Assembly (NCBI GenBank): GCA_029961685.1
Contig: JARWKL010000012.1
Coordinates: 15,733,227 to 15,797,226, forward strand
DNA: 64,000 nt
Direction of reading: 5' to 3'
DNA from: Aristolochia californica
Taxonomy: Eukaryota; Streptophyta; Magnoliopsida; Piperales; Aristolochiaceae
Part shown: positions 37,400-48,302 of the stretch, one piece after another
How positions within the stretch are numbered: position 1 is the first letter of the stretch
Layout of the letters: each line of letters begins with the position of its first letter
Notes under the pieces: model-generated
Database searches by the model: none
What the model was told of the DNA's origin: nothing
The model's input: the letters and a program-made list of their open reading frames with translations, nothing else
Made by a program: the position numbers and the translations under genes

Positions 37400-38479
37400 A
37401 ATTTGCGGCATTTGAAGATACAGCTCGGTAAAGTCGGGCACCCATTTCAAAGTGACAGGCAAGTCGCAAAGAAGTTAAAAAAGGAAGTGGAAGGCACAAC
37501 TCAGCATGGACTTCAGTTTTGGCTATTTTGTTCATGTTTGTCCATAATCTTGGAAATTGTTGGTCTGTGAAGTGTTACTGAACAGAAGGTGAGTAGAGTT
37601 AACGTTATTGTTCATTAATCTCTCCCGGATTAGCTTTTTGATTACCTTAACAGTGTTTGTGAAGACATGTGTTGTTAGGGAACCTTAGCAGGGTCATTAA
37701 TGGTCAATGGAATCATTTTGGTTTATGCTCTGGGCATATGAAAGGATTTTGTCTAAAAGCATTCCGGCAGGTTCTCAATCATGTGTGTCTATTGAAGACA
37801 ATTTTATATAAATAGTACCCTGACGGTTTGGTCCTGTGGCCGTTCTTTAAAGAGTAGTTAAAAAACCTAAGTCTTTGAAAAAAACAGTGGAAATAGCCTT
37901 TTACCCGTTTTACTATCATTCATTTAACTACTCTTTTCATTTCAGAATGCAGAGAAAAGTGTTTCCTGACATAATTAGTTACATGTTTCATTCGGAGCAT
38001 ATATATTTTATGTATCTGATTATTTTAAGTGTATGTACGTAAACTACGGGTCCTGTTAGTGTTCTTGGTTGGAAATTTATATCCCAGGAAGAGCAAGAAA
38101 TATTTTTCTTAGGATACGCATTTCCAAGAAACTTTAGATAAAAACCTACTAGTGTCTTATTAGGAAATCACATGGAATTTTTTAATTTTTTCCAAGGAAA
38201 ATTAAATAGATATGTCAGTACCTTTTTCATTATGCTCCAATATTAAGTGTGTACAAACATCTAATACAAACACATAAAAATTAAGATTTCATTGATACTA
38301 ACATGAAAATTCATATATAACATTAAAATAGTTAATTTTCATTGTCAATAAGAAAAATCAAAATGTAAAAGTCAACTACAAATATTCATAATTTAATGAT
38401 TATAGCACAAAAAATTAACATAATTTTTTCCTATTACATCCTCATATTATCCTCCTATTATATTATCCTATTACATCCT
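37400..38479. other. 3' untranslated region and flank of the Alfin-like gene
   Basis: The first few hundred bases are probably 3' UTR. No standard AATAAA is obvious close to the stop. The rest is AT-rich and shows no gene. Confidence 0.4.
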
Positions 38480-39430
38480 CCTATTTCTTTTGTCTTCATA
38501 GAGGTACTTCAAAAACTCCTTTTTTCAATGTCATGTCGAATAAATAACACTTTCTTTTCATTTGTATCCAACAAATAAGGAGCATTATAGCAAAGATTTG
38601 TGTTCAAATTAGAAATTTCCTGAATAACATCAATCCATTTATTTGCTTCAAAACTATTACCAACTTATGCTAACTTTTGATTTGCAGAAGAAAGTTGTTC
38701 AATACAAGCCATCGTTACTTCAACCCTCTCCTCCCTCACTCGAGCTCGATGTTTACGCTTACTCAACAAAGGAGTTTGACAACCTCGGCTATGACTACTA
38801 GTTGAGCGACCTCCATCACTTGATCCATGTGTTTGTTGAGTCCCTAAATCCATTACATTGTCATATCCTATTTGCACTTCATCTTGCTCATTGTGACTAA
38901 CTTTTATATCTTCATTTGTTTCACTCTTACCACTTGCCATAACAACAAAACTTCCAATTGCTAAATTTTTTCCAACCATGGTATAGAGGAGTTCATAGTT
39001 CCGATAATTTTGATGCCTAGAGTGCTCAACATCTTTGTTTTTTAATTAAAAAAGAAGATAAACATAAAAAACAAAAACATCATTTAAAGTTTATTATGCA
39101 ATAAATAATAATACATAACACATTGCCCGAATAAACTCTTCCCAAACATGTGGAGGCACTTCTATTCACTTACTTTCATTGTCCCATGCCCACCCACTTG
39201 ATGATAACAATGTGACCACCTTTCTATATTATTTCTTCCATGTTATTTTATGATTGATAATATTATCTTACGTCTTTTCTCTTTCCGTTTGGTCTTTAAA
39301 TTCTTGTAGCACTCTAGGCCATGTATAACTCCTCCATTGGCCATTTCCTAAATTAGATCCTTTATGGACCTCCTCTAACAAGATAGTAAGCATGGTCATA
39401 TCATCATGAGGAGTCCATGTTTCATATAGT
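38480..39430 (-). pseudogene. MYB/SANT-like DNA-binding protein pseudogene (Harbinger-associated type)
   Basis: Minus-strand reading from about 39426 gives the MYB/SANT-like domain in order: TWTPHDDMTMLTILLEEVHKG, then YTWPRVLQEFKDQT (about 39320), SSGWAWDNES (about 39195) and VWEEFIRA (about 39155). After an AT-rich gap (39000-39130, possibly an intron) an open frame of 104 residues (38665-38979) carries the acidic/Ser-rich middle. It continues as NSFEANKWIDVIQEI and FIRHDIEKRSF (to about 38490). This is the layout of plant L10-interacting-MYB-like proteins and of ORF1 of PIF/Harbinger transposons. Stops in the DNA-binding part (after QTERKKT and WKK) argue for a dead copy, although unseen introns could remove some. 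No transposase is seen next to it. Confidence 0.65.
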
Positions 39431-40683
39431 CCCTGTTGTCGCTAGCACACTTCCTTTAGACATCTATAAGATACCATATAGTGACTTTTACTAAACTCAT
39501 TTAAAAAAAAATATTACACACATTACTATTGAAAAGACATATACAACTTTAAAAGTTTAGCCTCTCAAATCCTCTTCTATCTACCAAAAAGTCCGTCCAC
39601 AATGAAAAAAATCAATTTTTTTTTACTTTCACTTCTTGTGCCTCTTCTATTACAAATCTATCATTTTGGCTCCCATCTCCCACCGTCCATCGACTTCACA
39701 ACATGAGCCTCATAACTTCCGTTTCAAAAAGGAATTTTATATACGACAACAATCCATTAAAATCACATGATGGCGCATACTTGAGGCACACAATGTAATA
39801 CGATTCCCTGTAACCCACAATGTAAGATAAATATCAGACTTCATATTTTAAAATCTAACATAAAATACAACACATAAAGCCAATGCTATATAGAAATATT
39901 TCATACTAGGCAGCTACAACTAATTCAAGTCTCTAAATGTTTTAACAAGTTAATTAAGCAAAAAAAAAAAAAAAAGCTGATTAAGTTTTCTTACCTTATG
40001 CAATAGATCACAATAGCTAGAAACAGATGTGCCTTACAACTTGCAGAGAATAGCAATTTTCTTTTGTTCCTGTTTGAAAATTTCTGCATTGAATCTAGAA
40101 ACATGGAACTGGTTGATATCAACTTGGGGCTGGATAAAGTACATATAAACTACCCCAGCAAAAAATTCAAGAAAAAAACCCAGTAAGACTCTCCAATTCC
40201 ATATTATAGAATTGCCAAGATCACCTACTCATGCTAGCAATACTAGTTTCCACAATCATTCTTAGTGTTCATTAAATATGTCCATGATTTTCAAGAGAGA
40301 ACAATAATTTATATATTGGATTATACTTTGGGATTTCTTACCTAAATTATTCAAGAGAAAAAAGGAAGTTAAAGGTTATGCTCTTTAATACAAGTTGGTG
40401 CATATGATCTAGAAGGAAAGTTTCCTTCTTTAGAAAATATTTCAATTTTGTCCAAGATCTGTTGAGATTTGATTTGATTTTAAAGATTTTTTTCTTTATT
40501 AAGGAAGATATGAAATCTATTTTAGAATATAAGGGCCAACACGTGGAGTAATTAACCTTTTGATTAATGGCATGATTGATGTTGTTTACTGGTTAAGCTC
40601 GATTTTACTTATCTTGCCTCGGTATGACTTCCTTCTCTACCCCTTGGTTGAAATCGCGCATACAAGTGTTGGTTATTTATTAG
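39431..40683. other. AT-rich DNA between a pseudogene and a Copia fragment
   Basis: No gene recognised. A 16-base A-run lies at 39960-39975. Part of 40340-40660 may be the leader or LTR of the Copia fragment that follows, but no ends can be placed. Confidence 0.3.
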
Positions 40684-42278
40684 TTGATGGTTGAGGATTA
40701 TAAGGCGGGTAAAAGTGACTTGCTTAAGACCACTACTATACTCTTAAGAGTGTTATCAAACTATTTAAGTTGGTCTCAATCGGTTAAGAGGTTTCTTATC
40801 TTTCGAGAACTCTTAAGACACTTAACCAAACCAGTTCCACCCGTCGATGAGGAAGATAACTCTTACACTAAATGGCTCAAGGATGACACTTTTTATCAGT
40901 TGGATAATAAATAGTATTGAAAAGTATGTGGCAAATAATGTTGTCCACTTTGAAATGGCGAAACAAATATGGGACACTTGTGCCAAATTATACTCTAGTA
41001 CCGAGAACTAGCAAAAGTTATATGATGTCTTTCAGACTATGTTCAATAGGAAACAGGGGGAGAATTTTCATGAGTATTTGGCCTAGTTTAGAAAACTTAT
41101 TTAGGAGTGAAAAATTGTTCAACCTTATTTGATTGATATCTCAGTTTAGGAAAAGCAACAACAAGCTTTAGCAACTGCTATATGTTTGGCTATATTAAGC
41201 CATACCTAGAGGTGGCTAAATCACAGCTCCTTAGTTCTACTGCACTTCCATCCTCTGATAATATAAGTGTCACATAACTTCGGATTCCAAACCCCTATTC
41301 CACTCCTTAGGTTGGAATATTTTCATATATGTATTCTAGTAATAGGGGTACAAATTCAACCAACAGAGAGCGCGGTAGAAATTCTAGAAGAGGTAGAGGA
41401 AGAGGTGGTAGAGTTGGTTGAAGTCCCCCTCGAGCACTGATAACCGAGTATGCACTTATTGTGGAGGATTAAATCATCTGGTTGATTCTTATTAGAAACT
41501 TCATGGCAAGCCGGATTGGGCTATTGCCAATTAGGCCTCGATCAATAATACTGAAAAAAATGAAGAGAAAACTGAGTCAAAGAAAGGAAAGGAAACAATC
41601 TTAGACGGTGACTTTGAGCTATTGTAAAGGTTGAAAACTTTGATGGTACCTACATCCACATCTTTCTCCACTACTGTTGCAGCTACTACTATCTCATGTA
41701 TGATATGTACCACTTCCTCTTCTTCCTCTTGGATAATTGACTCTGGGGCCTTCGAACATCTCATAGGTAATAAAAGTCTTTTACATTCTTTGTCTCCATA
41801 TCTACCAGATAAATTTGTTACCATAGCAGATGGATCCTGAACCAAGATTCTTAGGATAAGATCCTTCTCTGCTACTCCTACACTTCAACTTAATAACGTT
41901 TTATTTGTTCCTTAGTTTTCTTTAAATTTATTGTCAGTAAGCTTGTTAATCAAGAATTTTAATATTCTATCACCTTTTCCTCTTCTTCTTGTGTTTTTCA
42001 AGATCTAGCACCTCAAGTGATTGGTGGAGGCCATGAAAAATGGGGTCTCTACTATTTAAATCCGCCTCAAGTGATTGCAGCTTCTTTTCTTAGATAGAGG
42101 CACAACAATGACATAACAAATTAGGGCATCCATCATTGTCATCACTTCAACACATGTTTCTTTCTTTAAAGACTTTTTCTCGTTTGAATTGTGAGGTGTG
42201 TCAATTGAGCAAACACCAAACAACTACGTACTCTCCTTGAGTTGAGCTTAAAGTTATTGCTCCTTTTTCCTTGGTCCA
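40684..42278 (+). pseudogene. Copia gag-protease-pre-integrase fragment
   Basis: Gag start region NYLSWSQSVKRFL and LRHLTKPVPPVDEED (40760-40860), gag core VHFEMAKQIWDTCAKLY and ENFHEYLA (40940-41090), decayed zinc knuckle CTYCGGLNHLVDSY with the last Cys replaced by Tyr (about 41453), protease WIIDSGA intact (about 41730) with FVTIADGS (about 41815), and pre-integrase/integrase start LVHVDF, where it stops at 42278. Many in-frame stops. The same family occurs inverted at 52020-52799. The right end coincides with an LTR of the non-coding family. Confidence 0.8.
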
Positions 42279-43172
42279 TGTTGATTTTTAGGACTCCATG
42301 GATTACATCATGGAGAAAGAAGAAGAACACATGTAGGGGAGAAAAAGAGGAGGAAGAATGAGGTTATGGATTTTTAGTCCAAACCCTCCCCCTTAAGTAA
42401 GATTATAATTATACCCTTCACCCTAGTAAGAGTGAAAAAGATACAGGAAACATAAACTAATTACATCAATGACACCCTAATATCATATCTTCTAACATTC
42501 CTCCTTAAGATGGGAGGTAGTAGCAGTGATTCCAACTTGAAACAAATAACATACACGTAGTAATAAGCTCCTCCATCATAGTGTCCCAAGGATAAGTACG
42601 ACACCGAACACAAACTCTCAAATGGTAGAAATAGGTGATAAGTCAAAACCAACCTCAAATAATTTCGAACAAATATAGTGATAGTAATCACTAAAGTGGG
42701 TAACGCTTGTCATTCACAAGATGATGATAAAAAAACCCAAGGGTACCAATAAAAAGTTTCAAATGACTTAAAAACACCCATATCAATAAAAAAGACCAAT
42801 CAAAGCAACGCTCCAAAAGGGATGGCCAAAGGAGTAGGTGAAAGTCAAATAAAGAATGGTAAGAGAAAGACTGCCAAATATTAAAAGGGCAATGGGTAGC
42901 CAAAGGAAGATAATCATGTGCTTTACTCAAACTTTCATTAGACAAACCAATGTTGACAACAATCAACATTTATTGAATCCAAGGCAAGCCACGAAGGAGT
43001 CCTTCAATAATAATGTCTCAATCAAAGAGACACAATAGCAATAAAAGAAATGGGACAATACCCAAATAATACGAACCAAATATGCAGTTATATAACAACG
43101 AATAACTGGTAAATAATGAAAGTCCTAAAGAGTAATAAAGATACATGAAATAATCTGCAACGAGTCTATCCT
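42279..43172 (-). mobile_element. Truncated copy of the non-coding LTR family
   Basis: 42279-42497 is a shortened LTR (TGTTGATTTTTAGGACTCCA to CTTCTAACA) related to 17244-17548. 42498-42990 matches the internal start at 17549-17960 (CCTCCTTAAG, AAGCTCCTCCATCAT, ACCAATCAAAGCAACGCTCC). The 5' LTR is not found. It interrupts the Copia fragment inside its integrase. Confidence 0.65.
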
Positions 43173-43280
43173 TAAATAAGGAATAAGCTAACAATAATCC
43201 AAGTAATAATCCTAGTAAAAAAAGGAGTCACCCTGGTGTCAGACCAATAAAGCTGAGTTGCGGGAGGAATCAGTATAGCA

Positions 43281-43400
43281 CTTGGGAGTCGGACCTGTAT
43301 ATCCGAGTTGACTTTAGTTAACCCGGGCAAAACAGTATCTCTCGGGAGCTGAACTTGTATATCCGAGTTGACTCGAGTTAACCCGGGCAAAACAGTATCT
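43281..43400. repeat. 60-bp tandem duplication
   Basis: Two units, 43281-43340 and 43341-43400, share GTATATCCGAGTTGACT and GTTAACCCGGGCAAAACAG. The unit itself contains the palindromes AGTTAACC/CCCGGG. Confidence 0.9.
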
Positions 43401-43660
43401 CTCAAAAGTTTACGACTCACTGGTTCACACCAAGTAGAGTGACTCGGAAATAAGAGCTTAACAGCTTGGCACACTGGCTCGCTGGTTCGAACCCGACAAA
43501 TTAATCAGATTAAACAATCACCTCTCTCTCTCTCTCTCTCTGTGCTTCCCTCCTTTTTCTACAATGGAGAAAACGGTCACCGAGTGGAAAAACAGAGATA
43601 GAATTATAGCTGGTCTTGCGAACCAGAGATAGTCAGGTCTTCGTCCTCCAGAAATTAACA
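43401..43660 (+). repeat. LTR remnant ending at a Met-tRNA primer-binding site
   Basis: The right end ATTAACA (43660) is followed by TGGTATTAGAGC (43661-43672), a one-mismatch primer-binding site. It contains a (CT)n run at about 43525-43541. The left end and partner LTR are not found; 43673-44030 is a GC-richer leader-like stretch without assignable gag. Confidence 0.5.
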
Positions 43661-44030
43661 TGGTATTAGAGCGAAGATCCTGAGATCGCTCTTTCTATTT
43701 TTTTCCCTGTCTGTCTCGTTGCCACTTCCGATTCCGGCGACGTTTCCGTCGAGGTCCAAACCCTCGTTCGACGGACAGAGGAAAACCTATGCCGGTCGTT
43801 AAGAGACGCAACCGGAGCTCTTTTATTCTCCACCAAAGGTCTCTCCCAGATCCGGCCACAGCGCCTTCCGGTCTTCCTCTACCGCACAGACGACGCTCGC
43901 AAACCACGCTCCGACGTCTGGCATCGTCCCGCCACTGCGCCTTCCGACAACCATTTGATTTTCTCTCACGCTCTATCTGAAGAGAAAAAGCAGTCGTCCA
44001 CTTTTTCTCCTTTCTTCTCATTTCTCTCTT

Positions 44031-44413
44031 CTTCTTCTTTTGCGGTTTCTTAATTACCTAGCAAGGTTACTTTATGTTAATAATCATGGGATCTTAAATC
44101 CAACAGCTGTGCTTACAAAAAGGTTTCATATGTACGCTATTGGATAAACTTATCTTTTATTCTTTGTCTGCTCTTTCTTAGTGTAACTATAGAAATTCTA
44201 CTTTTATGTCAAGTTTTATCCATCAAACTTGAATTTACATTAACTTTTCTTAGTTGTTGCTGAAATTTTGGTTATCCACATCCTAGAGGCAGCTTTCAAC
44301 TTTTTAATTCCTTGAATCTGAACCACTGTGCCACTTCACTCTAACGATCCAATACCTTAATATAATCCTCTCAAACTGTCTTCATAGTAATCACATGTCA
44401 AATCATGAGTAAA
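44031..44413. other. 3' flank of the PPR gene
   Basis: AT-rich. It probably contains the PPR 3' UTR read on the minus strand. Nothing else seen. Confidence 0.4.
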
Positions 44414-46693
44414 TCACCAGTAATCCTTGCAAGAACACTCCCCATGCTTGAAACAGTGAAATCTGTTGTTGTCCCTCACTATTATCTCCCTTCCCACAAA
44501 GTTTGAAATCATCCTAATTGAAATATGACAGTCACTACAAATGCGTAGGTTCTTCACCACTCTAATCACGGTACCAGCTTCAGTAACCAAAAGCCCAAAC
44601 GCTATGGCCAGTTTCTCACTATGAGTCATCAGTATCTGCTCCTTTTCTTCCTCTTCAACATCTCTCAAAACACAACTCTTGTCACCAAGATAACCGAGGC
44701 TTTTCATTCTTTGTCCCAACTCTTTCAAAGACCTGTAGATATCTGCTGTTCTCTCATGAGAACGGTCTCCAGCTACAAAACGGTGTATCCTTCCATTGAA
44801 CTCAATCCAGCTCCAACCTGTTGTCTTCTTTACTCTTCTCTGTCTCATCATTTTCATCAACCACTCTACATCATCCCACCTATTTGCAGATGCATAGATA
44901 TTTGAAAGCAGAACATAGTTCCCTGAGTTTTCTGGCTCAAGCTCAAAAAGTTTCCTGGCAGCGAGTTCCCCAAGTTCAACCCTCCCATGAATACGACTTG
45001 CATTGAGGAGAGCACCGTAGAGTCCAGCATGTGGTTTCATGGGCATTGTATCCAAAAGTTTCGTGGCTTCATCCATGTCACCAGCTCTACCCAACAAATC
45101 AACCATACAAGCATAGTGATCTATTGCTGGCTCTTTAATGGATTCAAATATCCTTTTGCCTTCTTGTAGTAATCCTGCATGGCTGCAAGCAGTTAGGAGG
45201 CTAATAAATGTTATCCTGTCTGGCTCAATACCTTCCTGTGTCAATTTTGACATTAGGTCAACTGCTTCATACCCATGGCCATGAGCTGCATATCCTGCAA
45301 TCAGTGAATTATAAGAGACTATGTCCCTTGATGGCATACTTTGAAATATTTTTTTTGCTTCTTTCATACCTCCGCATCTCGAGTACATGTAAATTAGAGC
45401 ATTATACCCTGCGAGCTTCAATTCAATCTTATTATTCATTATGATATCCACCGCCCACTTACCTAATTGTAATGCTCCCACATGGCCACAAGCAGAAACA
45501 ACTGAAACCATTGTTACTTCATCAGGTTTTATTACATCCTCCATCATTGCCATTTCTTTGAAAAGTTCAATTGCCATTGTAGAATGGCCATTCTGAGCAT
45601 ATCCAGCTATCATTGAGTTCCAAGAAACCAGATTTTTTTCAGGCATCTTATCAAACAGCTCCCTTGAAGATGCTAAATCTCCATGCCTTGCATACCCTGA
45701 GATCATAGCGTTCCAGGAAACCACATTCTTGTTCTTCATCTCATCAAAGATCTTTCTTGCAGTATCCAAGCTTCCACATTTAGCATACATATCGATGAAA
45801 GCTGTCTTAATGAAGAAGTTAAGTTTTAGCTGACGGTTGTCGAGAAATCTCACCAGACTCTCTGCTAATTTTAGATCCCCACAAGCAGAGCAGGACGAGA
45901 TGACAGTGACCCAAGTTGTCTCATCAGGTTTTACCCCATTGTTCATCATCTCTTTAAACAAGCTCAAAGCTTCCTCAGCCAAGCCATTTTGACTATAGCC
46001 AGTCAGCATGGCATTCCAGGAGACAACACTTTTCTGCGGCATTCGATCAAAATAATATCTTGCCTTCACCAAATCCCCCGTCTTGGAATACCCACTAACC
46101 ATCGCGGTCCAAGAAATAATATTCTTCTCCTGCATGGTCTCAAACATTTCCTTGGCACCAGCTTCATCTCCCCATCTCCAATACCCGGAAATCATAGCAT
46201 TCCAGTCAGCTGGGGCTTTGTCAGGCATCTCATCAAACAGTTCTCTTGCAACCACAATTGGCCCACGTTTAGCGTACATGTCCAAGAGGGCATTTTTTAT
46301 ATACCTATCCGAGTTGAGACCCAATTTTAGTACGTGAGCTTGGATAACAGTACCATGGGCAGTGGTGGATTTGAAGAGTATTGGGAAGACAAATGCGTCG
46401 GGGGAAACACCGGCAGTACGCATGCGAGCAAAGAGTTCAAGAACATCGGAGTGGGAGTTTAGCTGTGAGTAGAACTTGAGCAGGGAAGTGAAGATGATTA
46501 CATTTGGCTGGGGAATCGACTCGAACAATTGGCGGGCATATTCAAGAGGAGCACGGACTATGGTACAGATACGAAGAAGATTGGCGAGCCAGAAGCTTTG
46601 GCGCTGGAAGGAATGGTGCAGGATTTGTGCATGGAGTTGCTTGAGTTGATTGAACGTTTTTACGTTGGACGCCAGCGGCTCCAGGTAGGACAT
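44414..46693 (-). CDS. PPR protein of the PLS class with E and DYW deaminase domains
   Basis: DYW-class PPR proteins bind organelle transcripts and convert specific C residues to U; they act in mitochondria or plastids. The gene is one exon of 759 codons, typical of the family. PPR motifs fill residues about 60-570, with repeated VVSWNAMISGY-type and NALIDMYAKCG-type blocks. The E region follows (about 570-660, with YVLLSNIYASANRWDDV). The DYW domain has the zinc/catalytic set H691-S-E693, C719 and C722, the second site H746, C753 and C755, and the terminal D757-Y-W759. All key residues are present, so editing competence is plausible. The start at 46693 gives the usual short N-terminal extension. 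No strong targeting peptide is obvious by eye, so the target organelle is open. The RNA target cannot be deduced here. Confidence 0.95.
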   Translation of the reverse strand: MSYLEPLASNVKTFNQLKQLHAQILHHSFQRQSFWLANLLRICTIVRAPLEYARQLFESIPQPNVIIFTSLLKFYSQLNSHSDVLELFARMRTAGVSPDAFVFPILFKSTTAHGTVIQAHVLKLGLNSDRYIKNALLDMYAKRGPIVVARELFDEMPDKAPADWNAMISGYWRWGDEAGAKEMFETMQEKNIISWTAMVSGYSKTGDLVKARYYFDRMPQKSVVSWNAMLTGYSQNGLAEEALSLFKEMMNNGVKPDETTWVTVISSCSACGDLKLAESLVRFLDNRQLKLNFFIKTAFIDMYAKCGSLDTARKIFDEMKNKNVVSWNAMISGYARHGDLASSRELFDKMPEKNLVSWNSMIAGYAQNGHSTMAIELFKEMAMMEDVIKPDEVTMVSVVSACGHVGALQLGKWAVDIIMNNKIELKLAGYNALIYMYSRCGGMKEAKKIFQSMPSRDIVSYNSLIAGYAAHGHGYEAVDLMSKLTQEGIEPDRITFISLLTACSHAGLLQEGKRIFESIKEPAIDHYACMVDLLGRAGDMDEATKLLDTMPMKPHAGLYGALLNASRIHGRVELGELAARKLFELEPENSGNYVLLSNIYASANRWDDVEWLMKMMRQRRVKKTTGWSWIEFNGRIHRFVAGDRSHERTADIYRSLKELGQRMKSLGYLGDKSCVLRDVEEEEKEQILMTHSEKLAIAFGLLVTEAGTVIRVVKNLRICSDCHISIRMISNFVGREIIVRDNNRFHCFKHGECSCKDYW

Positions 46694-47395
46694 TGCCGAG
46701 CGTTTTCACCGACGCCTGAGATGAATGATAACACACATTGCTGAGCGCAATGACCATGGGAACTCAGATGCCTACAAGGAAAAATTGCTGTTATATCCAG
46801 GAGAAGTACATAAATATTCACATACTACTGATATTTAAATCTTGCTCAAAGTATGCTGTTCGTGCTGGTCTTTTACTCTATTATAAAAAATCAATTTTTT
46901 TTTATTAAATTTTTTGCACAGGTGAAGTTCATCATGGAAGGAATATATAACCTCATGGAAAGTAGAAGGAATTCAGTAGTGAAATGAACTAAGGAAGAGA
47001 AACTAAGAAAAAAGGGTATTTTTGTAATTATTGGCTACTTCCACTTTACAAAATAAATTTTTGGTTTGATAATATAAATATAATTTATTAAAATTATAGT
47101 TTTATTTTTAATTTTCAAATTAATAAGCTATTTTAAATATTATTTAAATTATTGCAAATAAATCCTAAGATAACTTTTTTGTTGTGTTCTCCCAAAAATT
47201 TACAAAAAAAATTGGGTACCAAGAATAGATTTGCTTACATTCACACTCTGTGGCGGATCGAACTTCATCAATTTATTAAAGTCCAACAAGCTCGATGGGA
47301 CTAATCGGTGACAACAAGTTGACTTATACTTTATGTATTTGTGTATATTGTAAACTTATTAAAGTAAATTTGCATAATCCACATTTAGTTAATTT
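46694..47395. other. Upstream flank of the PPR gene
   Basis: 46694-46780 is probably the PPR leader and promoter. 46860-47240 is extremely AT-rich with no gene. Confidence 0.4.
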
Positions 47396-47818
47396 TTATG
47401 ACAATACAGGGTAAGTATACCTTAACAACATAAAAAGTTCCAAAAATAATTTTTCATGCCTAGCATGATCGGTAGAAATCCTTGGTCGACCTGTGTTTAT
47501 CAAAACACTAAAGTCATTCGTCTGCTTGTTAGCCGACATTATGGCTTCCTTTTCTCGCGATGGAGATCCGGTAGAAGTTTCGGATGAGCTTGGTGTATCA
47601 CACCTTTTTGTGAGTTCTTTTAACTTTTCGGTTATTTCCTTAACCTTGAGTTGTAAGTTTTCTCCATTTAACCCGAAACGGGCACAGTTCTCTGATAATT
47701 CTCCTCGTTTAGAAAGAACTCAGAGGTTGTCAAAAAGATACTGTAATGTTGTGAGCAATACCGTGAGGGTGGCAATTGTTGTTGCCAGATCCGTCAATGT
47801 GTTGTTGGGGGGATCCAT
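47396..47818 (-). pseudogene. Unrecognised open frame with one internal stop
   Basis: From an ATG at 47818 the minus strand reads MDPPNNTLTDLATTIATLTV and continues for about 140 codons to a stop at 47396, broken only by a TGA at codon 33. The middle is Lys/Glu-rich and looks like a coiled coil (NLQLKVKEITEKLKELTKRC). The start resembles N-termini of retrotransposon gag proteins, but no zinc knuckle or pol follows. A 124-codon plus-strand frame over the same bases looks less protein-like. Confidence 0.3.
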
Positions 47819-48302
47819 TTTACCTATTTGTAACACAAAAAAATTCTTGAGTAAAAGTATCAGGTAAATAATTTTTGTCTTCTTTAATGTGTTCAATAGT
47901 AAAAGAGAATTGAAAGAACCACTAACATACCTAGTTGATTGGCCTAACATCATTTGTTCAATCAAACAAGAGACAGAAAGCTCTCATGAAGCAAGGGTCT
48001 AGGCTAGTATTTGAACAATCCATATGAACGTTCAACACAAGGCAAACCCGTTCATTTGGATGGAGCGATATTTGACTAGTAGAAGAGAGAAAACTCACTA
48101 TTGGAGTATGTTCACCTAGATGTTCGAACGACCTGCTTAGGAAGGCAATAAGCGAAAAAGAAGAAGATTAGTACAAAAGATCATTCGATTAGATAGACAT
48201 CGTTTGGACGACCAAGAAAAAGAAAAGCTACTAGAAGCATCTATTTCACAAAACATTAGAGTAGCCAGACCAAAGAAGTCAGAGAACCTGTTGAATTTTT
48301 TG

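Noticed and set aside
43695..44021. 108-residue Arg-rich minus frame and a plus frame over the same bases
   Set aside because: It follows an LTR primer-binding site; the composition is that of an element leader, and neither strand shows a domain.
46529..46757. Short frames overlapping the start of the PPR gene
   Set aside because: Shadows of the PPR coding strand; the ATG at 46693 gives the family-typical N-terminus.
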